Origin: Periplaneta americana
Lineage: Eukaryota; Arthropoda; Insecta; Blattodea; Blattidae
DNA: 64,000 nt
NCBI RefSeq assembly: GCF_040183065.1
Contig: NC_091123.1
Span: 10,596,001 to 10,660,000 of the forward strand
Direction: 5' to 3'
Below the pieces are notes generated by a model. It had not been told where the DNA came from, searched no databases, and saw only the letters and a program-made list of their open reading frames with translations. The position numbers were made by a program, and so were the translations under genes. Below, one piece after another: positions 52,797 to 63,424 of the stretch. The stretch's first letter is position 1; each line of letters opens with the position of its first letter.

Positions 52797-55780
52797 GGCA
52801 GATATGAACCACTTGGAAATGCAGTTTACACACAGCAGGGCGGAAAACAATTGAAGGGAGTGCTTTCACATTCCGTTGCTAGGCTACCAATGAGACTACG
52901 TGCCATGCAGTTTTTTTGTCTCTAACGAACCGTTAAAATGTAACGAAAACTTGGTGCATTAACAGCAAACAGTTTCTTGTGAGCGTTTAAAAATAATTCA
53001 TTGTTTCTTAGAGAGTTGGATAGCAAACTAGATTTAATGTACCGGTATTTATATTCTACTAGCTGAATTCAAGTTTAAATTTATGCAGATCACTGGTAAT
53101 TTCAACACTGTCTGTGCACTTGTCAGATTTTATTAGTACTCCTGGTCCATCTTCTGAACACTCCCTCGCAATTTGTGTTCAAATTAAACTGATTTTTAAA
53201 AAGCGCCGCTTTTTCTCAAACTGAACTTTGTCTTCAACACCGCTGATTTCACACAATATATCACATAACCGCACAAGTACTGAAGGTTAATTGTATATCA
53301 CATTGTTGCTGAATGACACGGTGCAATATGAGAGAGGCACAATTTGATCAGAGATCTGTCAGCTACTGAATCCTGCTACCTGTTAGGCCTTTCTCTTTAT
53401 AAGGCGCCCAATGATGCGGAGCGCCTGATGAAAGTGCTCCGAAAGAAATGGCTCCGTAGTACAGCAGAGAGGCTCACAGATCTGGCCTACATGTCATTCT
53501 TGACTGAACACCACGGATGTACTGGGCGATTTTTTTAAGCGAGGGAAATTTATGTTATATCTGAGATATTTCTCGTTACATTAAAATATAAAATTCTTTA
53601 GTACAGATTTGTAAGTGATTTCACTTATTTGAAACCACAGCATACAGGCTACTTTGTGGTTACAGCGCATCCATTTTGACAGAATACATTACTGTTCTGC
53701 AGAATTCTAACCGAAGGACCGCGGTCCCATTCTCGATAGATCCTGTGAGATATGTACTTGCAAGATTTTTTTTTTGACATTTTTCTTCCAGATATTTTTC
53801 TATCGTTGTGTAAACAGTAAAAATAAGACGAACAACCATTGTTCATAATTAGAACATATGCAATGAAACACCATAGATTGTTATTTAGTTTTGACGTGAA
53901 AAGTGAAACGTCTGTGTTCGACATACGAGAAAGAAAAATTGTAACGTTTTGACATGAAGGATTTACTCCAGTGATGCCAAAGCAAGCGTATTTTTCTGAC
54001 TTTGACGTCGTGCGCGGGCATCAAAGGCTAAGTATGGAAAGAGGAAGGGTTGTGTATATGAATAAGCAGCCTGTTGGATTAAGAAAACAGTGGTGCACAA
54101 ACTTCAGACGGAACGTGAAATTTTACGTCGTTATTTTCATATGGCTTCTTTCTGTTTGATATTATCTATATCGTCTGTAAAACAAAAGTACTAATACCAA
54201 TTTCTTAATATTGCAGTTGTGTTTTAAATGTTAATAACATAATAAAGAATTAAGAAGGAATATTCACATAAATGCGGTAGTAGTACAACTATACTGTACT
54301 AAATGGATGGAACACATCATTCATAAACAATAATATCCCAAAAAAAGAGATTGAGTATGACATGATAAGTTGGAATTGATATTGATGGTACTTTTAGCCT
54401 TATAAAAGTAATCAATAAACCAATCAAAACAATATTACAGTACAAAGCAAAGTTACCTAGGTCCTGTATATGTTTTTAAGTGTAACTAATATTACATAAC
54501 AAAACTCTTATCGCATTATGCTTTTAAGGTGATATTTGTGAGCAACTTCCCATCATCAGAATATTAAATTATTTTCTCGAAATGTGCTGAAGCTATAGAG
54601 CTGACATTTTTACAACACATGGGCACGTATCTTTTGCTTATGATGTAACAGTAGTTGCTTTGTTAATTCATTTCCTTACAAACAATTTCCATGCGAATAT
54701 TTTCAAAATTTTCAATACACTATTCTCAGTAATACGTATTTACGGTATATTAGATTTACGAAAACATTCTGTAAGGCTACTAAATAAATAGGCCTATATC
54801 TGAAAATTTCACTTTTATAAAAGTTGAGAAAATATTTCTTCTGAATAAAAAAATTAAACTTGTGAAAAATGAGCATTAGAATTAAAACTTACATTCCTAT
54901 AATGCACTTATACTTCTTAGACAAATCTAAAAATTAACATGGATACAGTTTTAATAAGTTCTCTTCCCTTTATCCATTGAATCAGTGCTGGCCATCCCTG
55001 AATATAGCTCGACCAAGCGGCATATACCACCTCTTTCGTCTGTCTCTTTCCTTTCCGCTATAAAGCCTCAGGCTCTCCTGGGATCTAAAGCGCGCGCTTG
55101 CTCCTGTGGGCATCAATTGACATGACTGATTTACTCGGACGTCATCGCGGAACCATGGAAACAGAAGTGTAAGAAGAACTTCGTGCATCATAGTTTTCCA
55201 CGCGGTCCGTCCCGCTCTTTCTATGCTTCCACATAACATTCTAAGAGCCAATTAGCTAATCTTATAAATTGAGACAACTCATCCTGCCTGTGATTTTTCC
55301 GTGCTTTTCATAAGGCGCTGAGACAAATTTCGGGATGAGCCCTAAATCAAATGGCCCACGGACCTACATTAGCTTCCCCACACAAATTTCAAGTTTCGGT
55401 ATTTTTACAAATTAAAGACTTCAAAATAGAAGTCATAGCTTTCGTATATTGCCTTCGGTGCTTGAGACGAGTTTATTTGAATGTCACTCACACAGTTCCA
55501 AGGGCTCGGGACCCTCCTCTTGGTTTTTAACGTCCTGTCCTGTTGCTGTTCTGTCATTCTTCTCTTCCCCCTTTTGTGGTCGCTATTAGGTTACGTACTT
55601 TTTTGGCTTTCCCCTTGAAAATTTTCTACAGTTCCTTCAGTGGAACGGTGAAATCTGGAGTGAGACAAGTGGGCAACTGGTTTGGAGCTCACATATTCAG
55701 TATTTTTCAGTCTTAAACTCCCTCGCAAGGACGCGTTTTCGCGTATCATTTAAATGTTTCTCCTGCCATTTCCCCAAACC
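52797..55780. other. Upstream flank of the gene, otherwise unassigned
   Basis: This 3-kb stretch should contain the 5' UTR and promoter of the minus-strand gene. Short frames at 53344, 53971 and 55251(-) have no recognisable domain or family pattern. No TIRs or tRNA-like heads were found. Confidence 0.4.
53046..53053 (-). promoter_or_regulatory. Candidate TATA box
   Basis: TATAAATA on the minus strand, about 250 bp upstream of the ATG at 52796. Such words are common in AT-rich DNA, so the support is positional only. Confidence 0.25.
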
Positions 55781-56525
55781 ATTCATTCATTCGTTCATTA
55801 ATTAATTAATTCGTTCTCTCCTTCGTTCCTTCATTAATTCCTTTATTCGTTATTCATTTGTTCCATTCTTAATTCATTCATACATTCATTCATTCGTCCG
55901 TTCGTCCATTCGTTCATTTATTCATTCGTTCATTCCTTCCTTCATTCATTCGTCCGTTCGTCCATTCGTTCATTTATTCATTCATTCATTCATTCATTCA
56001 TCCATTCATTCATTCGTCCGTTCGTCCATTCGTTCATTTATTCATCCGTTCATTCATTCATCCATCCATTCATTCATTCGTCCTTTCGTCCATTCATCCA
56101 TCCATTCATTCGTCCGTTCGTCCATTCTTTCATTTATTCATTCCTTCATCCATTCATTCATTCTTCCGTTCGTCCATTCATTCATTCATTCATTCGTCCA
56201 TTCGACCATTCGTTCATTTATTCATTCGTTCATTCCTTCATTCATTCGTCCGTTCGTCCATTCGTTCATTTATTCATTCGTTCATTCATTCATCCATTCA
56301 TTCATTCATTCGTCCGTTCGTCCATTCATTCATTCGTCCGTTCGTCCATTCGTTCATTTATTCATTCGTTCATTCCTTCATTCATTCGTTCATTCCTTCC
56401 TTCATTCGTTCATTCCTTCATTCATTCATTCATTCATTCGTTCATTCCTTCTATCATTCCTTTCTTCCTTCCTTCCTTCATTCATTCATTCATTCATTCA
56501 TTTATTCGTTCCTTCATCCGTTCCT
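55781..56525. repeat. (ATTC)n-type tetranucleotide array with a longer period
   Basis: Built of ATTC, GTTC, GTCC and TTCA units. The phrase CGTCCGTTCGTCCATTCGTT followed by CATTTATTCATTC recurs at about 55893, 55950, 56013, 56245 and 56335, so a unit of ~55-65 bp lies above the four-base period. Confidence 0.9.
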
Positions 56526-56749
56526 TCCTTTCTTCATTTCTTTCTGTTTTAGTTAATGATAGGGCTTCTCTTTTTTTAATTAAACGTCTCACCAGTAAGA
56601 TATTTAAAAGAAGTTCAATTAAATTATGTATGTTCAGATGTTTCTAAACACAGTAACTCCACCATATTTCATCAACATATTATTAGGGAATTAAAACAAA
56701 AACTGATGAATTGATCACTTCTTTAGCATCTCAAAATCATAAACCTCAT

Positions 56750-57327
56750 ATCCAAGATGGGTCAAAAGTCGCTTTCCCCAGTATTCGTTCATAGGTTTCA
56801 TACTTGTACATATATACAGATGTCATAACTTGAATAAACAAATAGCTGGTGTAATAAGTGATGGGTTGACAACCATGGTCGTGCGTCAACTGTTTTCTCG
56901 TTTTGCCGATATGACAGTTGATATGGCAACAGGATGGAGCACCGCCTCATTTTGGTGTAGCAGTGAAGGACTTCTTGAACCAGCAATTCATGAATGGATT
57001 GGGCGTCGTGGCACAACAGAATGGCCACCCAGATCATTCGACCTGACAAAATGTGATTTTTCTATGTGGGGTATCCTGAAAAATGATACTGCAGAATCTG
57101 CGTCAGTTGCGACATATGATCGAACAGTCATTCGTGAAAATCGATGAAAATCGTGAGTTATGTTCTGTCATCTGTAAACCAGTGTCTAAACGTTGTGAAT
57201 TGTGTATCGAGAAACAGATCTCCGTTTTGAACAAAATCTATAAAGGAATGCATAGTCAAATATAAATTGAATGTAATTAAATGTAAGGAAGTGTTTGGGG
57301 AAAGCAACTTTTGACTCACTCTATATT
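56750..57327 (+). mobile_element. Internally deleted mariner/Tc1-like transposon
   Basis: The ends GTCAAAAGTCGCTTTCCCCA and the inverse of TGGGGAAAGCAACTTTTGAC match over ~20 bp. Coding remnants on the plus strand are GAPPHFGVAVKDFLN, the second catalytic region with the expected Asp missing at its start, and, after a frameshift near 56995, EWPPRSFDLTKCDFSMWGIL in place of the third region. The 5' half of the transposase is missing. Confidence 0.75.
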
Positions 57328-57331
57328 ATGT

Positions 57332-58000
57332 CTGTGGCCGGGAGGAAAAAGGTCTTAAGTCAATTTTTTTGTGAAAATGAGATTTTTATATATTCTGAAA
57401 GCGGAAACAATACTCTACAATCTGGTAAAACGGCTAAACTCAAATAAGACTCCTGACTGGATTTACAGAGCGTTACCAAATATCCTAAGTGCTTTTTGAA
57501 TCCAGCACACACAGAATAAAGGACTTAAGTATATTTAATACTTTATTCCTTACAAACCATCACATGTTTACTTTCCATACTTCCCTATTAAAAAGGTCTA
57601 ACTTGTATTTTAGCCATTTTATCACATACTGATGCTATTTCCTTTTAAAACTTTAAGCACCAGGGTAAACAGTCCTATATTGTTTAAGACCCATTTTGCA
57701 TTCCTAATAATTTACATTTCTCATTTATTTTGACATGAAAAAGGTCTTACGTTTAATAGTCCCTTCTATTCAGTTTGGTTTCTAGTTTTTAAAGGGCTTA
57801 AGTGCGGCTATTTTTGGAAATAATCAAGAAAATTGTTAAATGAGCAACATTATCTATTTTAGAAGAAATATAGACAAATAATATGCAGGGAAAACCTCTT
57901 AATTAAAAAAACTCTATAATTGACACCAATTTCAATCTTTCTACTGCTTTCCTGAAAAGTATAAAATTTTTACTGAAGACCTTTTTCCTCCCGGCCACAG
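57332..58000. mobile_element. MITE with 27-bp TIRs and internal sub-repeats
   Basis: The ends CTGTGGCCGGGAGGAAAAAG then GTCTTAAGT, and the exact inverse at the right (GACCTTTTTCCTCCCGGCCACAG). ATGT lies on both sides as a possible 4-bp duplication. The terminal word AAAGGTCTTAAG recurs inside, with variation, near 57519, 57591, 57740 and 57791. No coding frame. Confidence 0.85.
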
Positions 58001-58847
58001 ATGTAGGCCTATAGCTTAACATCATATTAAACAACAGGAAATATTACAACTGTCCTTGTGCGAGATCGTGCGTATTTGCTTGGTTTCCGCACAAAACCAA
58101 ACCGCGGAAAGTCTAAAATTCCACATTCAGTATTCCCAACCTAACACACATAACAATTTCCCTCTTCTTACCGCTTAAGTGACATATTGAATTTACTGCT
58201 TTAGGCTTTTAACATATTATTTTTAGAGACGTTCAATATAGTAATAATTATAAATTGGAAACTTACCACTGCAATTTCACCTAAATTGCACTGTTAATTA
58301 TTGTTTTTAAATATTTTCAAAAATTAAGTAAACTCTACAACTCCACTAAAGTTACTGCATTCGTGATGCAAGTGACATTAAGGAAGCCGTGAAAAATTCA
58401 ACAAGATTCCAGACTCATCATAGACTGGGGGAAAAAAAAAGACAGACGTATATCACGGCCTGCTAGAGTATAGTAAACACAGAAAACATTTTAAAGCAAC
58501 AATGTTGAAGATAGATATTTTTGTTTTGCAAATTTGCCGTCTTTGAACAGAAACCAAGATGGAGATTTCATTGCAACTAATTATAAATTCCTCTTTGAGG
58601 TATGTAATAAACGATCTTCGCACAAAATAATGTACGATACACGAGCGGTATGTTTTCTTTCAATTCTCGGAAATTAAAAAAGCTCAACTACGTTTCGCTT
58701 TTTCAAACTTTTCCTCGAACATGAAAACTTCAACATACCGCTCTTGTAACGCATATTAGTATTACATAGATATTTATTAGGTTCTCATTTCTGTAGATAT
58801 CTCTTCCATCAAGAGTGTACTTGTTTTGTATTAGAGAGGATCTATTA
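58001..58847. other. Unassigned DNA with one inverted repeat
   Basis: ACGAGCGGTATGTT (58640) and AACATACCGCTCTTGT (58731) are inverted, with partly pairing sequence between them. It may be the end of an unrecognised element. No gene is supported. Confidence 0.45.
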
Positions 58848-59979
58848 TCTACACTAATAATAAATCTGTAGCCGAAATTTTTCTGGTAATTTTCGATTTT
58901 CCAAAAATAATTGGTGTTCACATATATAATTAACCACCCTGAAACCGAAAATCACTTTTTTGACATTTTTGTTTGTATATCTGTCTGTCTGTCTGTTTGT
59001 TACCTTTTCACGCGATAATGGCTGAACGGATTTCGATGAAAATTGGAATATAAATTAAGTTCGTTGTAATTAGATTTTAGGCTAAATGGCATTCAAAATA
59101 CATTATTTGAAAGGGGGTTATAAGGGGGCCTGAATTAAATAAATCGAAATATCTCGCTTATTATTGATTTTTATGAAAAATATTACATAACAAAAGTTTC
59201 TTTAAAAATATTTTGCGATAAGTTTTATTCCTTGAAACATTTTGATAGGACTGATATTTAATGAGATAAATGAGTTTTAAAATTAAAATAACTGCCATCT
59301 AAGGCCGTGTAATGAATTAAAAAACAAATGACTTCGTCTATAAGGGGCCTTGGACAGCAACACTCGTAAGATATGAAAGATAGCCTACAGAGAATGTTTG
59401 TGTGTTTGAAGTAATATCGGAAGCTAAATTAACCGATTTGTATAATTAATTATTATTTCACCATTGGAAAGTGTAGTTTCTCTAGATGGACATAATGCTA
59501 TAATGTTATTACAGTAACTTCTGATATAATATAATATAATATAATATGTAATATTTATTATATAATATAATTTAAGTTATTTGAAGGGTTCAGAACCATA
59601 CTGGGCCAAGCGCCATTTACTTAATACGTAGAAAGCAAGGGTTAAAATTAAGTTATTACCATAATTCAATGGAAACCTATAACAAGTAAAATAAAATATA
59701 CACATTAAATCTAAATGATGTCAATGTTCATTAAACTATGGTTGCATGTATTAAAATTAAGAAACATGTTAAAGGAATTGTCATTGCACCAAATGAGTGT
59801 CTCTGGACCAAAATGATCGCATTGTAATTATTTGGATGCAATTTAAATTAAGTAACATATTATACGATTTATCCTTCTATCAAATACCAATGTTCCCTGG
59901 ATCAAATGTCCTATTTTAATTTTGTAATTACTTTATATTTATTTCTAACGGGTGCAGCGGAGCGCACGGGTACGGCTAG
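58848..59979 (+). mobile_element. Non-autonomous Helitron, copy 2
   Basis: 1,132 bp starting TCTACACTAATAATAAATCT after an A and ending GGGTACGGCTAG before a T. A short hairpin (GTGCAGCGGAGCGCAC) lies ~10 bp from the 3' end, as expected for Helitrons. It has no Rep/helicase frame. It is similar throughout to 7668-9115 but without the LINE insertion. Confidence 0.88.
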
Positions 59980-60380
59980 TTTAGTAATATTGATATATCT
60001 GAATCGTAACTGTCGAAAGTCCTTGAGATGGAACCTGGTGTAATGGGAACAATATTCTTGTGATGATAGTAACTGCGAGAGACAAGTTTTTAAAATAAAT
60101 TTCCATTAATATTGCCCGTAGACTTTCCAGCTGGGGCGGGTAGCAATCACACGTGCAGGCATGCGTGCTGCAGCACAGTACCGTTGTTCTTTTGTTCTTC
60201 CGTGTGCGAGTAGCTCAAGTGGAACGGGTCCAGCGGTTACATAATAGACAAATAAGCGTCACTCACGTCTACAAATAGAATAATCTGTAATTGTTATTCT
60301 TTTTTCTCACTAATACTGGAATGAGAAAGCATAGCCGTCTTAAAACAATCTTTTCTCACATTTAATTTTACTAGTACCTA
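59980..60380. other. Unassigned DNA
   Basis: No supported feature. Confidence 0.4.
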
Positions 60381-61454
60381 TAGGGTAAAGATTGGTAATA
60401 TTGTGATACTAGTAATATTGTGATAGTTCTTTTTTAGAGTTTATTACAATTTTATTGAGCGAGAGGAAGATCGTTGTTTTTCGGCAACATATTAAGGGGA
60501 GAGGATGGTATTTTTTAAAACTTTTTTCCTATTTGGTGTAAATTATTAATTTTTTGTATGTAGAGAGCTCATAGCTGTGGCAACTGAACCAAATAAAAAT
60601 ATCTTGAAAAAAATTATTTGGGGGCCCAAATTTGAAAAAAAAAAAATATATATACCCAATGCAGGATTGTACTAAAACCGATATATCTAAACCGTTTTTA
60701 AAGACAGATTCAAACAGTTTTTGCAATGTATTTGCAAAAGTATGTTCTACAAACTGTTGATATTAGTCTCTACGTTTGTAAAATAAACAATTAAAATTTA
60801 GTAACAATTTTCTGATTTCCTTTCTTGCAAACAAACGGACGTATTTTTAAAATGAAATCAATTAACAAAATTCTGTTGCAGAGAAAAGTTTCCTAATAGT
60901 CTAAAGAATGTGTGTTCTAAATTTCTTGCATGTATCTTTAATAGTTCAGAAATTATATCCATTTTGTCTGGCAATGTAGCAAAAAAAAAAAATGAAGTTA
61001 CTGGAAACCGATAAAAGCGGGCGTGTGATTTAAAAATCCATAGCGCAGGAAGTTTAAAAATGACGTCTCAACATCCGATAAGGGCACAAATACCCACAAC
61101 ATGTTATGCAATGCATTCCAAACATATCAAAGGATATTTTAAAGAAAAAAAAAAATTTGAAAATTTAATTTACCGGAAACAACAATAAAAGTGGGCGAGT
61201 GATTTAAAAATCCATAATGCAGGAAGTTTAAAAATGGCGATCCACACATATCACAGAGTATTTTAAAGAATTTTTTTTTAGAAAATTTAGTCATTTTTCA
61301 TTAAAAAAATACCATCCTCTCCCCTTAAGGGAATGTTAGTGGAAAAGTTGCTGCAGAAAACCGGTCCTTCTCTCTCTCAGTAAATTGTAATAAATTCTCA
61401 AAAAAGAACTATAACAATATTGCTCGTATCACAGTATTACTAACTTTTACCCTA
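60381..61454. mobile_element. Long-TIR MITE, occupied copy
   Basis: The ends TAGGGTAAAGATTGGTAATA and its near inverse (...TATTACTAACTTTTACCCTA) match the smaller copy at 13608-13826. It is split at a TTAA by an 829-bp second element. Confidence 0.85.
60496..61324. mobile_element. TTAA-target MITE nested in another MITE
   Basis: Perfect ~21-bp TIRs (GGGGAGAGGATGGTATTTTT and its inverse) are flanked by TTAA at 60492-60495 and 61325-61328. The copy at 13608 shows the unoccupied TTAAGGGAATG. A TTAA duplication is typical of piggyBac-type transposition, though the terminal G-run is not the classical CCC end. Internally, GATTTAAAAATCCATA and GCAGGAAGTTTAAAAATG occur twice (near 61030 and 61200), an internal ~170-bp duplication. 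No coding frame. Confidence 0.9.
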
Positions 61455-61609
61455 CACACACTTGGTCCTCCGAACACGTCTAAAATATTTTAGTGTTGTG
61501 TGTACGTAAATATAATAGCGTATATATAGACATACATATACTTCAATGCTTCATTCCTGAAAGAGCATTCCAAAATTTATTACGCTATCACTGAAAAAAA
61601 AAATACTAG

Positions 61610-62485
61610 TGGAAACACTACTAATGCCCCATTTTGATTATTGCAATTTTCTACTGACCGATATCAATGTCAAGCAGTCTCAGAGATTACAACGTGTTCG
61701 GAAGTCCTGGGTTCGCTTCGTCTGCGATGTCCGCCTCGCTACACTGACCACATTACTCTATCCTTCCAAATTCTGAACTGGCTTCGGCTTAACAAACGAA
61801 GAGATTTTCATTCCCTTGTTCTACTTTTCCATGCCCTTCATACATCTAGATCTATCTACCTTGCCTCCCGCTTCAGTTACCTATCATCGTATCACAATTT
61901 TTACACACATACGCAAAATAGCTGCATAATAGCCATACCAACACACAAAACATCGATGTATTTATCATTCACTGTCTTGCTATATAGTGCTTGTAGAATA
62001 TCTTACCCAGTGACATTAACAGTATTCAAAAACAAATTTTGTAAGCATTTGCTTACTGAATAGAGTATAATGCAGTAAACAATTAAACATTTATTGTTTA
62101 GAAATTTTTACTATTTTTTTCTCTTCAAATTTGTGCTTTCAGTTACTTATCTTAAAATGTTTAGTTATTTATGTAATTACTAAGAACATTGGCCAATTGA
62201 CATAGTAGCCTATTAAATTATATAAGTTAGGTCAGATACAACAGTTTCATGAGTGGGATTGTTATATACAATAGTAGCCTATATTTAATTGTACGTATTG
62301 TGATTTTCCTTCCGTATTTCTGTTTCCTTTTCCTCCCATCTTTTTGTAATTGTATTTTTCACATTTTTTTTTGTACTTTATTTCTTTTTTTATTTTTCGT
62401 CTATATTTTTTTATTTGTATTTGTGATGGTGTGGTACAAAAGGCTTAACGGCCTTAACAACACCACATTAAATAAATAAATACTC
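61610..62485 (+). mobile_element. CR1/Jockey-like LINE 3' end
   Basis: The plus strand reads LLMPHFDYCNFLLTDINVKQ and SQRLQRVRKSWVRFVCDV in one frame, then after a frameshift NWLRLNKRRDFHSLVLLFHA, LASRFSYLSSYHN, and TVFKNKFCKHLLTE to a stop (62061-62063). This is the region after the RT core; YADD is absent. The 3' UTR ends AAAGGCTTAACGGCCTTAAC then AACACCACATTAAATAAATA, with the same stem-loop and terminus type as other tails in the window. Confidence 0.8.
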
Positions 62486-62564
62486 TTTCGTACGTAAGTT
62501 AATACGTCATATATACATACTTACATAAGTACATTCATTCATTCATTTATTCAGTCATACAATC

Positions 62565-62775
62565 TCCCTGAGTGGCACAGTCGGTATAGTGCTGGCCGTT
62601 TGTGCCCAAGGTTAGGGGTTCGGGCCAGGTCGATGGCATTTAAGTGTGTTTAAATGCGACAGACTCATAGGCCTACCAGCATATTTACTGACATGTAAAA
62701 GAACTCCTGCGGGATACCGGCGACGCTGATATAACCTGTGCAGTTATTAGCGTCGTTAAATAAAAAACATAATCT
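62565..62775 (+). mobile_element. tRNA-derived SINE, family 3
   Basis: Head CTGAGTGGCACAGTCGGTAT (box A), box B region GGGGTTCGGGCCAGG, then GATGGCATTTAAGTGTGTTT, GTAAAAGAACTCCTGCGGGA and the 3' end CGACGCTGATATAACC...TTAGCGTCGTTAAATAAA. It is the complete version of the inverted pair at 12549-12895. Confidence 0.85.
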
Positions 62776-62791
62776 TTAATCCTTAATCTTC

Positions 62792-62820
62792 ATACATACA
62801 TACATACATACATACATACA
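62792..62820. repeat. (CATA)n microsatellite
   Basis: Seven CATA units between two SINEs. Confidence 0.95.
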
Positions 62821-62821
62821 G

Positions 62822-63075
62822 TCTACACCTGTAGAGTAACGGTTAGCGCTTCTGGTCGCGAAACTAGGTGGCCCGGGTTCTAAACCAGGTCGGGGAAAGT
62901 TACCTGGTTGAGGTTTTTCCGGGGTTTTCCCTCAACCCAATATGAGCAAATGTTGGGTAACTTTCGGCGCTGGACCACGGACTCATTTCAACGGCATTAT
63001 CACCTTCATTTCACTCAGACGCTAAATAACCTGAGATGTTGATACAGCGACGTAAAATAACTCAATAAAATAAAA
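62822..63075 (+). mobile_element. tRNA-derived SINE, family 2
   Basis: Head CTGTAGAGTAACGGTTAGCG (box A), box B GGGTTCTAAACCAGG, GAGGTTTTTCCGGGGTTTTC, CAACGGCATTATCACCTTCA, 3' end GACGCTAAATAACC...GATACAGCGACGTAAAATAA. Same family as 38442-38683. Confidence 0.88.
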
Positions 63076-63100
63076 AATAACTACATACATACACACATAC

Positions 63101-63352
63101 ACAGCCACCAGCGTAGCTTGGTCGGTTAAGGCGCTTGCCTGCCGATCCGGAGTTGCGCTCGGGCGCGGGTTCAATTCCCGCTTGGGCTGATTGAGTTTTT
63201 CCGAGGTTTTCTCCAACCGTAAGGCAAATGTCAGGTAATCTATGGCGAATCCTCGGCCCATCTCGCCAAATACCATCTCGCTATTGCCAATCCCATCGAC
63301 GCTAAATAATCTCGTAATTGATACAGCGTCGTTAAATAACCAAGTAAAAAAG
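63101..63352 (+). mobile_element. tRNA-derived SINE, family 1
   Basis: Head GCCACCAGCGTAGCTTGGTC with GGTTAAGGCGCTTGCC (box A), box B GCGGGTTCAATTCCCGC, body with AATCTATGGCGAATCCTCGG, 3' end CGACGCTAAATAATC...ACAGCGTCGTTAAATAACC. Followed by a long (CATA)n array. Confidence 0.9.
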
Positions 63353-63424
63353 TACATACATACATACATACATACATACATACATACATACATACATACA
63401 TACATACATACATACATACATACA
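63353..63424. repeat. (CATA)n microsatellite
   Basis: About 18 uninterrupted units. The MYVC or THIY-type frames across it are artefacts. Confidence 0.97.

Noticed and set aside
52797-52850. Longer start of exon 1 at 52850
   Set aside because: The codon there is TTG, not ATG, and the signal peptide begins properly at the ATG at 52796.
53344-53538. Short frame upstream of the gene
   Set aside because: 64 residues without recognisable motif; chance frames of this size are common.
11024-63352. tRNA genes at the many box A/box B sites
   Set aside because: The heads do not close complete cloverleaves and each runs into a shared SINE body or is truncated. Several have target duplications.
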